Shown: in pieces, positions 1 through 11,562 of the stretch | Layout of the letters: each line of letters starts with the position of its first letter | Position numbering within the stretch: the first letter of the stretch is position 1 | From: Alopecurus myosuroides | Lineage: Eukaryota > Streptophyta > Magnoliopsida > Poales > Poaceae | Length of the DNA stretch: 64,000 nt | NCBI GenBank assembly: GCA_028641055.1 | Contig: CM054060.1 | Coordinates: 208,034,445-208,098,444, forward strand | Reading direction: 5' to 3' | Translations under genes and position numbers: made by a program | Notes under the pieces: generated by a model | The model's input: the letters and a program-made list of their open reading frames with translations, nothing else | Databases searched by the model: none | What the model was told of the DNA's origin: nothing

Positions 1-215
1 ATTTCACGGATCCTGGTTTCTCTAGGATGGTTATATCTACTAGGCCATAGGAATGGAGGTGGTTGTGACATGATTTATCATGTTGCCTACTCATGATTGA
101 GAACGGAGGCGCGTAAGCCCCGGAAGCAGATCCTCTATTCCTTAAGCAGTAGATATTGATCCTTTAGAAGCCCGGATGGGTTTTTCCGTAGTACCTCAGG
201 AGTTTTGTTCTCGTT
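1..215 (+). repeat. Sequence related to the end of long LTR I
   Basis: By eye this stretch aligns with 5505-5693. Shared landmarks in the same order are a TCCTG-GTTTCT block, GGTTGT-ACA, GCCTACTC, GTAAGCCC and CCTTTAGAAG. Identity is only about 60-65%, far lower than expected for a young LTR pair. It may be the end of a diverged 5' LTR of element I, or a second related element. No primer-binding site follows it. Confidence 0.45.
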
Positions 216-739
216 TTCCCCGATGTTGATATCCTGTTCTTCTCAACATCCTTTTCGTCCGTTGAAATCTTGTTATTGCTTTCCACTTCAGTTATTCTAC
301 CGGCGTCTAATCAAAACTTCCCAAATATCAAGTCTATCTGGCCAGAAAGGTTGTTGTTGTTGTTGTTGTTGTTGTTGTTGATTCCAGGCTATGATAGCTG
401 GCATTCCTATCACCTGGGGTTGTTTCGAGGAAGCATTCCTGAATCAACACATTCCAGATAGTCTATTCTTCAAATGAATCAAGTTCTATCCAGCTATACA
501 CCCTCGATACATAACCTCTCCCTTTACTTGAAAATGTTCCGGTGGTTTCATAATTTCCCTGACATCTTTCCGGAAGAGTTGCCAGGAATACCTATCGTTT
601 TGAACCTCCAGAGAAACTATCCAATGTGCACGATGTGTTTCACGTGTCACAGCTCAAGTGGATCTTCCCAAGAAGTATCCGGACCTTTTCTTTTCTCAGT
701 AGGAATCTCGGGGCGCGATTCCTTCAAGGGGGGGCGTTT
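216..739 (+). pseudogene. Collapsed internal region of a gypsy element (RT start and integrase end only)
   Basis: A frame from about 536 reads FHNFPDIFPEELPG, which resembles the conserved start of the gypsy reverse transcriptase domain. Less than 100 bp later another frame reads NVHDVFHVSQLK, the conserved C-terminal end of a chromovirus-type integrase. The roughly 3 kb expected between them is missing, so the coding region is an internal-deletion relic and cannot be functional. A purine-rich tract (CAAGGGGGGGCG, about 725-736) precedes the LTR that starts at 740 and is the likely polypurine tract. A TTG microsatellite lies inside at 351-380. Confidence 0.6.
351..380 (+). repeat. (TTG)10 microsatellite
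   Basis: Ten uninterrupted TTG units within the relic internal region of element I. No function is implied. Confidence 0.9.
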
Positions 740-2313
740 TGTAACATCCCAAGTCTAAAAAATAGCCATTAGAATGTTTGCTCTCTGTTATTTTATGTTT
801 TGCATCATGGCATCATGTTGATTGCATTTGTTTTGTTTGTTTTCCAACTGTTTTCAGTTGTTTTCCTTTGTTTTCTATTTGAATTTCAAACCCAAAATTC
901 AAACCTTTTGTTTCGTCCTTGTGATGTTACAATTTCCAAAATGTTATTTCAAATAATAACAACCAATTTGTTTCCATTTATTCCATGTTTGTTCAACTAA
1001 TAAAATGGTGGTATTATTTCAATTAATTAAATCCAACTTGGTTTCAAATTCAAAGCAATTCTTCAAATCAGCACCCAACTTGAGCTTATAAAAATCTCCA
1101 AGTCAAATCAACTAATTCAATCACATTAAACCATAGGGTTCACCCTAATAAAAACCTTGTTTTCAATAATGTTACTTAATATTCAAAAATCACTCAAATT
1201 TGGTTTATTTTCCAAACAGCACTTTAATTTCAAACTTATTGAAAACCAAACTTGGCATTTGTTTTCTATTAACTTAATTGGCTTAACCTAATTTTTCTAA
1301 AAAATTTACTAACCTAAAAGCTACCTTTTTCTTCCAATTGGTTTTCCATAATTAAAATCCTTGTTTTAAATAACCAACTATTAACCCAAAATTATTCCAA
1401 TTCAAACCCTTTTACAAAAAAAAAAAGCAAACAAATTTAAATTTCCAAAAAAAACAAGTTGTCATGGGGTAGATGTTGAGCTAACAAAACCCCATGATTT
1501 TTCCCTAAATTTTTAAAGCTCTAAATCCTACCAATTCCTTCCAATTTCATTTTTTTTTGCTACAAAAAAAAAGGAGAGAAGAAAATAAAATAAACAGAGA
1601 GATGTGAGCAGGAGGCAGCCCAGCCCATTTCTTCCCAGCCCACTCCCCTTCGTCCCCCACCTCCGTACACCCCCTCTGTCGTTTTCTCTGTAGCACCTCC
1701 ACCACCCGATCTCTTCCCCCCTCTCTCAGATGCTTGCCGTACAAGCTCACTCACCACCATAAAAAGCATCCACCCCCTCTCCCCTCTGCCCTAGCCGAGA
1801 CCCCTAGCCTAGCGCCGCCGATCTCCTTCTTCTTCCTCCCTGCTCCTCCCTGTCTCTGCTCCTCTGACCGCCACCAACAGCAGCCTCGCCATCCACCCTC
1901 GCCGTTGAACGTGGAAGCGAGAGGTCCCCCCGAGGGCGGGAATGGAAACGGCATCCTCCCAGCTCCAACTTTGCTGTAGGCCTCACCGCCGGATATGCAC
2001 CGTGCCGCCGCCGCCATCGCCGACATGCCGCCGGCCAAGCCCTGTTGCCCGCCCTGCTCCTCCTTGCTGCTGTTCCACTCGGTGGCCCTCAGGTGATCCG
2101 CCCCCTCGACCCACCTTCCTCCCTCTCCGCTACTTTCCCACGGCACCACGCACCAGCACCGCGCCCCACGCCCACGGCGAACCACGGCGAGCAGCCGCTG
2201 CCGGCGATCCCCATCGATCTGCTCTGTCCGCCCCTGTCCAGTACGTGCAGAAATTCAGAAACAGCCCGCTGGCACACCTTATCCTCGCCCGCACCCACCT
2301 TCTGTCACAACCG

Positions 2314-2378
2314 AGCATAACACCCCAGTGGCGCTGCCTCTCTCCGCGCACCGCTAGGTCCTGGGATCGAATCCCAGC
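2314..2378 (+). other. tRNA-like module 1 in LTR I
   Basis: A CCCAGTGGC block resembling an internal A box is followed by GGGATCGAATCCC at 2363-2375, a B-box/T-arm-like sequence able to form a short stem. The same arrangement occurs at the matching place in solo LTR E (minus strand, about 41385-41453). It is not a complete tRNA: I cannot fold a convincing acceptor and anticodon stem. Confidence 0.45.
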
Positions 2379-2478
2379 CCCCCCCCCACTCGTTCTGCTC
2401 CTTTTTTTTCGTGTAAGTTCAGTTAAATACCCACAGCCACACCTCATACCCCCTGCTGCCCCTTCTGTTACCAACCAA

Positions 2479-2550
2479 GCGCACCAGCCCAGTTGGTTCT
2501 GTCCCCTTTGAGCTAGCAGCAGGGCTTGGGTTCGATTCCCCCCGGCGCCA
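2479..2550 (+). other. tRNA-like module 2 in LTR I
   Basis: About 72 nt starting GCGCACC with an A-box-like CAGCCCAGTTGG (2485-2496). A perfect B-box match GGTTCGATTCC follows at 2529-2539, and the end is GGCGCCA, like a tRNA 3' end with CCA-type termination. The 5' GCGC can pair with the 3' GCGC. The interior does not give a clean cloverleaf, so this is more likely a tRNA-derived relic than a functional tRNA gene. Confidence 0.45.
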
Positions 2551-5500
2551 TAAACCCAAAACTTTTTAATTCATTTTTGTTTAGTGACAGAAACATGCTA
2601 AATCACAACCAAGCCCCTATATATTTATTTCTAGCCCCTGCAAAAATTATTTCTAAGTCCCTAGCAGCAAAAAATTGCAGATTTGCACCCAATCTTGTAA
2701 ATTGCATAAGAAAATCATTTTAACTCCAATTTTAAATTTTTAAATATGTTTTCTGTCCCAAATTAAATGTTCAATCCAAATATAAAATTTGTTTACTGTT
2801 TTGAATTTTTTAAATTGTTGAAATATTTGAAAACTTGTTAAATTCACTTAAACTTGCAAAATTCATAACTTGTTCATAAAAATTCCAAATTCCACAAACT
2901 AAATATGTTTTCCAATCAACTTTTCATGTACTTTCCAAATATAAAATTTGTTTGCTGTTTTGAATAATTTAAATGGCTGAAAACAACTGTTTCTTGGTTA
3001 TTGCATTTAAAATTGCCAAAATAATAACTTGCTCATTTTAAATCCAATTTCCACAAATGAAATATGTTTTCCATGCAAAATTAAACCACCTTTTCAAATA
3101 TAAAATTTGTTTCATGTTTTGAATAATTAAAATTGGTTAAATAATTTAAACCTTGTTTAAATCATTTAATATTGCTAAATTTATAACTTGATCAACTAAA
3201 ATTCTTTTGGGACATATAAAATATGTTTTCCAACCATAAAAGTATAAACTTTTGAAATATGAATTTGGTTTAATGTTTTGAACAAATAAAAAATTCAAAT
3301 AAGTTCATGTTTGAATTAAATTCATTTAATTCTTGCTTAAACTTGTTTAATTCATAAATAATTTATTTGAAATCCTTTTTCAACAAGTGAAACATGTATT
3401 CCACCTAAAATTGTGTGAACTTTCCAAATATAAGCTTTGTTATTTGTTTCGAACAATTTAACATGATGAAAACAACAAATCCTTTAGTGACACCTTTAAG
3501 TAACCAAAATTTCTTAACTTGATAAATAAAATCCTAAACTTGGTAACCCTTATTTCCAATTGCTTCTATTGTTGTTATTTTGCTGTTTTTCTCATCCATG
3601 CATCATGCTAATCCACTTTCATATGATGATTAGTTGTAAAACAATTAATTCAACCATGATTCATGGGCTTTTCATATGCAATCCAATTGCATGTGGGTCC
3701 ATTTAATCCTGTTTCTATCTTGTCAACTAGTTTAGTTCTATGCATCAATTAAATGGTCATGCATCATCCCATGTTGGTGCACTATGCCATGTTATTGATT
3801 GTTTATCTTTCTGCCTTGTTTGTGTGCTTCTTCTCGGATAAACGACGACGTTGAGACCGACGATTCTTACGACACCCCTTCTAAGGATTTAGCTCAGTAC
3901 CAGGCTACTGGGTTTGCAGGCAAGTTATCACTCACATGAACCATCGTGTTCCTTTCAACATTGATTACCGATACTTTCCGTTGCTCTTTTCTGCTAGCCT
4001 TAGTAGTAGTTGTTTCTGTTACGAACCCATCACATGAATCCTTAACCCTGATATTGCCTCACCTCCACTCCTATCACCCCGTTGGTTGAGCCCGTGACTT
4101 ACTAGCATGCTTAGTTTGTTTTGCTCGAGTCTGTTACCCGTGACTTTCAGTTACTATATTGTTATTATGTTCTGGGGGCTCGATGTTTAATCAATCAATC
4201 ATGCTAATGTTACTATTAATAATAAATTTGATGATAAGGCACCGGCAGGAGGCCCAGGGTGGTTTTGAGGCCTGCTAGTGTCGACCCTAATAGGAAAAGG
4301 GTCTTGTCTACTGATCCATGATGAGCGCACTAACCGCATGTGGGAAGCGAGTATGGGCGCCCCCCTCAATTTGATTCGATTCGCATCTCGTCCAAATCGC
4401 CACACGTAGTTCGGGCTTTCCATTTGCTGCATGCATGATCTTGCGAGCCCTTGGATCCCGGGTGGAACTTTTGTAGTCGGCATTTAGGGCGGCGTGGTCT
4501 TCCAGTGCTATGAGGGTCCCCTTTTCTTCGTGGGGCTCGATTAGCCGCGCACGCACAATACGTGGTGCTTTGGGCTTGATGCGAAGAAGAGTTGAGTTGT
4601 GTTGAGTGCCTCGCTTGGTGGGAGGCATCCCATCTGGCGGGTTATTCATACGTGTACGGCCAAATTGGTGCAACCCTGCAGGGATAATCTTCTCGGGAAG
4701 CCGTGTTTTCCGCGGTTATGGATTACTTGGTGAAAGTACTGGCTAACAAGTACTCAAGACAACTTAAACATAATGATCAAACATGTTACACCCAATGATT
4801 AATAACTTGACTAGTAATAGGTTGATGACATAATAACTTGATTCACTTTTAATACAACTGCGTGAGTTAACCTCGGATTGCTTCTTTGGATAAGGGGCAA
4901 GATCCAGGATGGGTTTGTTTGAAGTTATCTTTCAGTTGGTTACAATACTCGATCTTATCTCCTTTCTGTTAGCCGGAAGTGGTAGAATCTCTGTAGTTGG
5001 TTAGCGCAGCCAGTTGCAGCATCTTTTATATTCCCCTTCCTTCCGTTGAACCCAGAGCATCTGTGCTTGGTGTTGACGGGTTACATTTTGGTGAAGTGTG
5101 AGTCTTGCTTGCCAGTACGTTTATGTACTGACCCCTTTGGGGCTGTGGTTTCCGCAGACCTACGTTTCCGAAGATCTACATGGTGGCTACTACGTGGAGT
5201 ATGACGAGACTGCTGACGAGTAGATAGCGGACCCGGGCAGGATCCGAGACTTCGTGGATGGGCTCTGTCTTTTCGTTTCCGGTCTCTTAGGCCTATTTGG
5301 TTCTTGTCTGTACTCAGACATGTTGAATGCTTCCGATGTGATGTAATGATGAATTGTTGGGACATGTGTCCTCTGGATGATTGTATTTGCTATCTTTGCT
5401 CTAATGAGAGCTATTTGCAATTTATTTCAATCTTTTGTGTCGTAGAGATCTGTTGTGATATCAATTGTTAAACGCCGTTGACGTACCATGTGTGTATGGT

Positions 5501-5693
5501 TTGAAGTACGTCAATGGAAGTATCCTGATTTCTATGGGATAGTTTACGTCGACGCTGAACAGATAGGGGTTGGTTGTCACACATACGTGTGTTGGCCTAC
5601 TCGTAAGAGGACGTGGGTGCCGGTAAGCCCTGTAATCCAATCTACTACTGTTCAACGGAACGGCGAGTATCCTTTAGAAGTCCGGGTGCGACA

Positions 5694-6113
5694 TGTGCAG
5701 TGTGCACACTATGTCGACATCTGTTTGTACTTTTCCCCCCTTGGCTGTATCCGGCTGGGCACCAGTATATAAGGTTCCCTGCCCCCTCCTACGCGAGGGA
5801 CGACACACGGGTCGCGTCTTGAGAGAGAACACCTAGCTTACGCCTCACGTAGAGAGAAGGGTGGCTACTCGGCTGTAGGCCAAACTTGTATTGTGGCTAC
5901 TCGGTGAGACACAAATATAAAGAGAGAAAGGCAGGAGTAGGGGTTTTACCTCCACACGAGGGCCCTGAACCTGGGTAGATCTTGTTGTTTGCAGTGATTG
6001 ATTCATCCCACACGCGGCTACTCGCTGCGTGATCTCTCCCCGAGCACCTCCAGCGTCCATCGATCCCAAACAATTAGCCATCCTATGGCATCTGCCGTGA
6101 TACCACCACGACA
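5694..6113 (+). mobile_element. Element H: LTR of a Tat-like gypsy element
   Basis: It begins TGTGCAGTG and ends CCACGACA. It contains a TATA box (5766) and a stretch (GGCAGGAGTAGGGGTTTTACC, then CCCTGAACCTGGGTA) nearly identical to the downstream half of the Tat-lineage LTR at 11563-12036. It is followed directly by ATTAGCATAGG, which is the interior of element A's LTR (matching 46226 onward), so its right end is an insertion boundary inside A's 5' LTR. No primer-binding site follows. It is therefore a 3' or solo LTR whose other boundary is confused by element I. Confidence 0.65.
5766..5772 (+). promoter_or_regulatory. TATA box of LTR H
   Basis: TATATAA in the context CAGTATATAAGG, at the position where the related LTRs of element C also have TATATAAG. 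Confidence 0.5.
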
Positions 6114-6476
6114 ATTAGCATAGGTTCACCCACACAACACTTAACGAACCAATAAATATTAATCAACCGTATGAAGCGAAAGCACTTGACGAAATTCCCA
6201 TGTGTCCTCGAGAACGTTTGGTAATCATAAGTAGAACAACCGGCTTGTCATTTGCTCTCAAAAGGATTGGGCCACTCACTGCGATTATATTTATTGTCTT
6301 TTATTTACTCGCACTTAATTTATCTGTATATCAAAAACCACCAAAAACATGTTTCCTAGTGTTTACAGTGAATTCTCTATCCAACCTGTGTGTCAACACC
6401 TTCTGATCCTCATAGGGTTCGACACTCTTATTTATCGAAAGTACAACGATACATCCCATATACTTGTGGGTCATTA
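6114..6476 (+). repeat. 3' part of the 5' LTR of element A
   Basis: It aligns base for base with 46226-46586. I count about 28 substitutions over 363 bp plus one gap. It ends ACTTGTGGGTCATTA and is followed by TTCTAGCACCGTTGG (6485-6499), a decayed version of the usual Athila primer-binding region. Confidence 0.85.
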
Positions 6477-6591
6477 ATACTATTTTCTAGCACCGTTGGT
6501 AAGTTGAATTGGTAAGAGAAAGTTTTACTGTGAGCGTTGTTTTTATTTCTGTCTGGTACTTCATTTCATTATAAAGAATTATTTTGGTTCT

Positions 6592-7640
6592 TTGTTTAGG
6601 GATACTATTACTATCACTGCTAGGGTAGTAGGTGACCCGTTATTTGCTGAATTAGATCCTTATAAAATACCTATGAAAATTGTTGGACGTGTTATGAATA
6701 ACTGCTATTATGGAGATGGAACTGTCTATCCCGGTGATAATTTGCTCTTTATACATGAATTATGCGAGTTATTCAGATGTGCAGGTATTACAATGGATCA
6801 AGTTAAAAGGAAATTGTTCTCTTTATCGTTGAATGGTTCAAATTTCTGAAGAATGGTGAATCTATTGGATGGGAGGAAATTGTACCTCTCTTTTATTCTA
6901 AATTCTATCCTCCCAGTGAGATTCAGAAAGACCGGAATCAAATATATAATTTCTAGCCTCGTGATGGAGAGAGTATTGCCCAAGCTTGGGGGAGAATGAA
7001 GTTATTAATGCTCAAATGTCCCGTTCATGAGATCCCGGGTAATATTGCTATCAATAATTTTTATGCAAGGCTTTCTCTTCATGATAAGGATTTATTGGAT
7101 GCTTCTTGTTTTGGATCGTTCACACGTATGAAGGAATAAACTAAATGGGATCTTCTTGACCGTATTCAAGAAGTAGAGAAAGATTTTATGGGAACCGGTG
7201 ATTTCTATAATGTTAGTGCTGTTTTTGGTCTTGATACTCAAATCTTTGCAAAATATCTTAAAGCTTTTGCCTCCTAACTTGATATTCCTAAAAAGGAGTA
7301 TCACAAGTACCATGCACCTTATAAAGATATTGTTCCTGCTAGAAATATAGAAGTGTATGTTGTTAATCCTGCTGTTCCCGAGCCTTATATTGAGAAAATG
7401 CCTTTCCCTGCTAAGGTGAAAGAACACTCTATTGTAGCTAGTGGGGTTAATAAGAGCATAAAGAAATCTAATGAACAAATAACTGTTGAACCTGCTGTAG
7501 CAATAGTGAAAGACCTTATCTGTTGAAATGTAGAGGATGAACATATTGTATTTTTCGAGGATGCTTCTAATACTGTCTCGCATCCAAATAGAACTAAGAA
7601 AACTAGTGTTCCTGTGCTTTCTGTTAAGATTGGTGATCAT
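6592..7640 (+). pseudogene. gag remnant of element A
   Basis: A plus-strand frame from 6592 carries the block DGTVYPGDNLLFIHELCELF, resembling the Athila-lineage gag N-terminal region, and runs to a stop at 6849. Further gag-like coding pieces continue in shifted frames to about 7640, separated by stops. No complete zinc knuckle is visible. Gag normally forms the particle shell that packages element RNA. This copy cannot make a full-length product. Confidence 0.65.
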
Positions 7641-7803
7641 TGCTATTATGGTTTGTGTGACATTGGTGCAAGTTCTAGTGCTATTCCTTGAGCTTTATAA
7701 CGAAATTATGCATGAAATTGGTTCTTGTGAGCGTGAGGATTTTGATGTGGCTATTTAGCTTGCTAATAGAGAAACTGTCTTTCCGATTGGTATTGTTAGA
7801 GAT

Positions 7804-8184
7804 GTGGAAGTTTTATGTGGTAAAACTAAATATCCTACTGATTTTCTTGTACTTGGTAAGGCTGCTACTAAAACTTGTCCTATTATTTTTGGTAGACCAG
7901 TCTTGAACACTTGCGGTGCTATTATAGATTGTAAGAGGGAGAAGATATTGACTAAATTTGATGGAAAATCTTATGAGTTCAATTTCTCCAAATTTGCTAG
8001 AGCACCTTATGAATCTGAATTTCCTAAAGGGAATTTTAGAGTTGAACAGCTTGCCTCTATTTCTCTTGCTCCTAACAATGCTTTGCATCAATATATGGAG
8101 GACCGTGAAAGTGAGGTCTTTATAGAAGAGAGAAATGAGATTGACGATATTCTTCTTCGTCAACCTGGTGATACTAAAACATAA
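7804..8184 (+). pseudogene. Protease region of element A
   Basis: A 126-codon open stretch contains DFLVLGKAATKTCPIIFGRP, matching the conserved post-active-site part of the Athila/gypsy aspartic protease (the DxxVL..PIILGRP block). The active-site Asp motif should lie just upstream, but that frame is broken near 7755. The downstream portion is the acidic linker between protease and reverse transcriptase. The region is inactive as it stands. Confidence 0.6.
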
Positions 8185-8329
8185 TTTACATGTGGAAGAC
8201 TTGGGTACCACATTACCACCCAAGGAGGATCTTGTTTTTGATTAAAAACCTTTGCCCGATGATCTTAAATATGCTTATATTGATTATAAGAAAATATGTC
8301 ATGTTATTATTAGTGCTAAACTTTAAGGG

Positions 8330-9338
8330 GAAGAAGAGGAAAGATTATTGGGAATATTGAGGAAATACCATGGAGTTATTGGATATACTCTTGATGATTT
8401 GAAAGGGTTCTCTCCCTCTATATGTCAGCATGTTATTAATATTGAACCTGATGCAAAGCCGGTAGTTGAACATTAACGTTGTTTAATTCCTAATATGAAG
8501 GAAGTGGTAAGAAATGAGGTATTAAAACTCCTTGATGCTGGTATTATTTTTCCTATTGCTGATAGTAGATGGGTGAGCCCTGTGCATTGTGTCCCTAAGA
8601 AAGGAGGATTGACTGTTGTGCCTAATATAAATAATGAAGTTATTCCTCAAAGATTAGTGGTTGGTTATAGAATGTGCATTGATTTTAGGAAAGTTAACAA
8701 GGTTACTAAGAAAGATCATTATCCTTTTCCTTTTATTGATCAAATGCTAGAGAGGTTGTCTAAGAAAACTCATTTTTTGCTTACTTGATGGTTATTCTGG
8801 GTTTTCTCAAATTGCTGTTAGGAAGCAATATCAAGAGAAAACAACCTTTACTTGTCCTTATGGTACTTATGCTTATAGAAGTATGCCTTTTGGTTTGTGT
8901 AATGCTCCTGCTACGTTTGAAAGATGCATGTTTGCTATTTTTCATGGTTTTTGTAAAGAAATTGTGGAAGTATTCATGGACGGTTTCTCCGTCTATGGAA
9001 CTTATTTTGATAATTTCTTGCACAGCCTTGATAAAGTTTTGCACAGATGTGAGGAAACTAATCTTGTTCTTAATTGGGAGAAATGCCACTTTATTGTAAA
9101 TGAAGTAATTGTTCTTGGACATAAAATTTCTAAAATAGGTATTGAATTTGATAGAGCTAAAGTGGAAGCCATAGAGAAAATGCCCTGTCCTAGGGATGTT
9201 AAAGGTATTCGTAGTGTTCTTAGTCATGCTGGTTTTATAGGAGGTTTATTAAAGATTTCTCTAAAATATCAAAGCCTCTTACCAATCTTCTTCAAAAAGA
9301 CGTACCAATGTGCCTCTTACCAATATAGTAGATTATGA
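8330..9338 (+). pseudogene. Reverse transcriptase of element A, catalytic motif lost
   Basis: Open pieces at 8495-8788 and 8883-9338 carry the RT fingers/palm motifs in order: VSPVHCVPKKGG, YRMCIDFRKVNK, MPFGLCNAPATFE and the linker before RNase H. A stop or frame change lies near 8785. The catalytic box, normally [YF]-x-D-D, reads F-M-D-G at 8973-8984, so the second catalytic aspartate is glycine. Frame breaks and the lost Asp both make the enzyme non-functional. An in-frame TAA at about 8474 also separates it from the protease linker. Confidence 0.75.
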
Positions 9339-9426
9339 TTGTAAGGAAGCTTTTGAAGCTTTAAAGTAGGCTTCAACTACTTCTCCTATTGTTCAACCAC
9401 CTGATTGGAATTTACCTTTTGAAATT

Positions 9427-10362
9427 ATGTGTGATGCTAGTGATTTTGCTGTAGGTGTTGTTCTTGGACAGCGAGTAGATAAGAAGTCGAATGTTATTCA
9501 TTATTCTAGTAAGACTCTTGATTTTGCTCAAAATAATTATGCTACTACTGAAAAAGAGTTCTTAGCAGTGGTTTTTGCATGTGACAAGTTTAGACCTTAT
9601 ATTGTTGAGTCAAAAGTTACTATTCATACTGATCATGCTGCTATTAGATACCTTATGGAAAGGAAAGATGCTAAGCCTAGGCTTATTAGATGGGTGTTGC
9701 TTTTACAAGAGTTTGATTTGCATATTGTGGATAGGAAGGGTGCTGAAAATCCTGTTGCTGACAACTTGTCTAGATTGGAAAACATTGCTTTTGACCCTAT
9801 TCCTATTAATGATAGTTTTTCAAATGAACAGTTGGCTGCAATAAAGGTAAACTCCCAAGATAGTCCATGGTATGGTGATTATGCTAACTTTATTGTTTCA
9901 AAGTATTTGTCTCAACAAAGAAGAAAAATCTTTTATGATTTGAGGCATTACTTTTGGGATGACCCACACTTATATAAAGAAGGAGTAGATGGTATTATGA
10001 GAAGATGTGTTCCAGATCATGAACAACGAGAAATATTGAAAAAGTGCTATGGTAGTGCTTATGGAGGACATCACGCTGGAGACAGAACCGCACAGAAGGT
10101 TCTACAATCATGTTTCTATTGGCCTACTCTCTTTAAAGATGCACGTAAATTTATTTTATCTTGTGATGAATGTCAAAGAGTTGGTAATATTTCTAGACGT
10201 AATGAAATGCCTATGAGTTATTATCTTGTTATTGAACCTTTTGATTGTTGGGGATTTGACTTTATGGGTCCTTTTGCTCCTTCGAATGGTTGCACTCATA
10301 TTCTTGTTGTTGTTGATTATGCTACTAAGTGGGTAGACGCTATACCTACAAAAAAGTACTGA
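9427..10362 (+). pseudogene. RNase H and integrase N-terminal half of element A
   Basis: A 311-codon open frame. It starts with the RNase H block [15 protein letters not shown] and continues through [11 protein letters not shown] and [11 protein letters not shown]. It then enters integrase with an HHCC zinc finger (HHAG...CDECQ, roughly residues 213-256) and the first core aspartate in WGFDFMGPF. It ends at a frameshift in an A-run (AAAAAAGTACTGA, about 10350-10362). It is the best-preserved piece of element A, but it lacks the rest of the catalytic core in frame. Confidence 0.75.
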
Positions 10363-10414
10363 TGGTGAGACCTCTTTAAAAATTCTTAAAGATGTTATTG
10401 TCCCTAGGTTTGGT

Positions 10415-11127
10415 GTGCCTGGATATCTTACGACTGATGGAGGTTCTCACTTTATTCATGGTGGTTTTAGAAAATACCTTGCTAAATATGATGTTAATCA
10501 TAGAATTGCCTCAGCTTATCATCCTCAAACCAGTGGGCAAGTAGAATTATCAAATACAGAATTAAATCTATCTTGCAAAAGACTGTTAATAAATCTAGGA
10601 ATAATTGGTCTGATAAGTTGAATGATACTTTATGGGATTATAGAACTTCTTATATAAATCCTATGGGTATGTCTCCTTATAAAATGGTTTATGGAAAAGC
10701 TTGTCACTTGCCTTTAGAATTAGAACACAAAGCTTATTGGGCAGTGAAAGACCTTCATAAAGATTTAAACTTGCTGGTATGTAAAAGAATGCTTGATTTG
10801 AATCATCTAGATGAATGGAGATGTGAAGCTTATGAAAATGCTATGCTCTTTAAAGAGAAAGTTAAACAATGGCATGATAGGAGAATTCTTAAAAGAGAGT
10901 TTCATGTTGGTAAGAAAGTTCTATTGTATCGGTCTCGTCTCAGATTTTTTGCAGGAAAATTACTCTCGAGATGGGAAGGGACTTATATTATTGAAGAAGT
11001 GTATCGTTCGGGTGCGATCAAAATTGCTTATCTCGAAGATAACACTACACAAGTGGTAAATGGGCAAAGACTCAAGCATTATATTTCGGGGATTCTTATG
11101 ATGAAGATGTTGATATTATTCAAGTAA
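10415..11127 (+). pseudogene. Integrase core end and C-terminal domain of element A
   Basis: The frame 10415-10621 carries the second core aspartate (LTTDGGSHF) and the glutamate region ([12 protein letters not shown]). An overlapping frame 10573-11127 continues with YRTSYINPMGMSPYKMVYGK and ends with the Athila-type C-terminal block KVLLYRSRLRFF...VNGQRLKHY. A small indel between the two frames breaks the protein. The coding region ends at about 11127, and the 3' untranslated part of A follows. Confidence 0.75.
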
Positions 11128-11411
11128 TGACTCCGGAGAAGTTCATTAGAGGGAGATTCCAGAATCTGTAGAGTCTGTTTACGAATATGTAACAGTTATG
11201 TTAAGAAAAAGTTTGCGGATTACTTTCCAAGTTATAAATTATTGGTTTCTGGAAAATATGAAAAATATCGATCCGAAGAAGGGTAGGAGATGGTGCCCGA
11301 GGGCACCACACCACCTGGGGGCGTGGGCCCACCCCTGACCGTGCCACCCTATGGTGTGGGCGCCCCGGAGCCCCTCTCTGACTCGTTTTCGACCTGGACT
11401 TTCCTTTCATT
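11128..11411 (+). other. Non-coding spacer of element A up to insertion B
   Basis: No gene. It contains GC-rich stretches with GGGCACCACACCACCTGGGGG, a low-complexity block common in Athila-like LTRs and spacers. Its last five bases, TCATT (11407-11411), form the left target-site copy for element B. The right copy TCGTT is at 38380-38384. Confidence 0.6.
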
Positions 11412-11562
11412 TGATGCGTGTAGACACACGTTCGTTGGGAGACCCCAAGAGGAAGGTATGAAGAGTGCAGCAACAAGTTTCCCTCAGAAGGAAACAAAGG
11501 TTGAATCGACCAGCAGGAGGAAGGAGTAACTTCAGAAGGTTGAAGCAGCTGAGATGGCAGGG
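11412..11562 (-). repeat. Distal end of the 3' LTR of element B
   Basis: Matches 36801-36951 with about 12 substitutions in 151 bp. Its last five bases CAGGG (11558-11562) are the left target-site copy for element C. Confidence 0.9.

Larger units (their letters stand above)
740..5693 (+). mobile_element. Element I: ~4.9 kb LTR of a non-autonomous gypsy element
   Basis: The left end TGTAACATCCC directly follows a polypurine tract at 725-739, as expected for a 3' LTR. The first 800 bp and 2560-3800 are AT-rich and carry no gene. The middle (1560-2560) is CT/GC-rich. The segment 3840-5470 matches the minus-strand solo LTR E (38532-42950) along much of its length in opposite orientation, which supports LTR identity. 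The right end is uncertain: 5581 (..GTCACA) and 5693 (..GCGACA) both end in CA. I prefer 5693 because homology to 1-215 crosses 5581. Short frames inside are proline-rich with no family resemblance. The size fits LARD-type elements such as Sukkula, but the family name is only a guess. Confidence 0.65.

Noticed and set aside
1942..2511. 189-codon proline-rich open frame
   Set aside because: It lies in the CT/GC-rich centre of LTR I, overlaps other equally long frames on both strands, has no domain, and the tRNA-like modules are inside it. Composition explains it.
5581..5586. LTR I ending at 5581 with target copy CATAC
   Set aside because: Plausible because it ends GTCACA like solo LTR E, but homology to 1-215 continues across this point, so 5693 is preferred.
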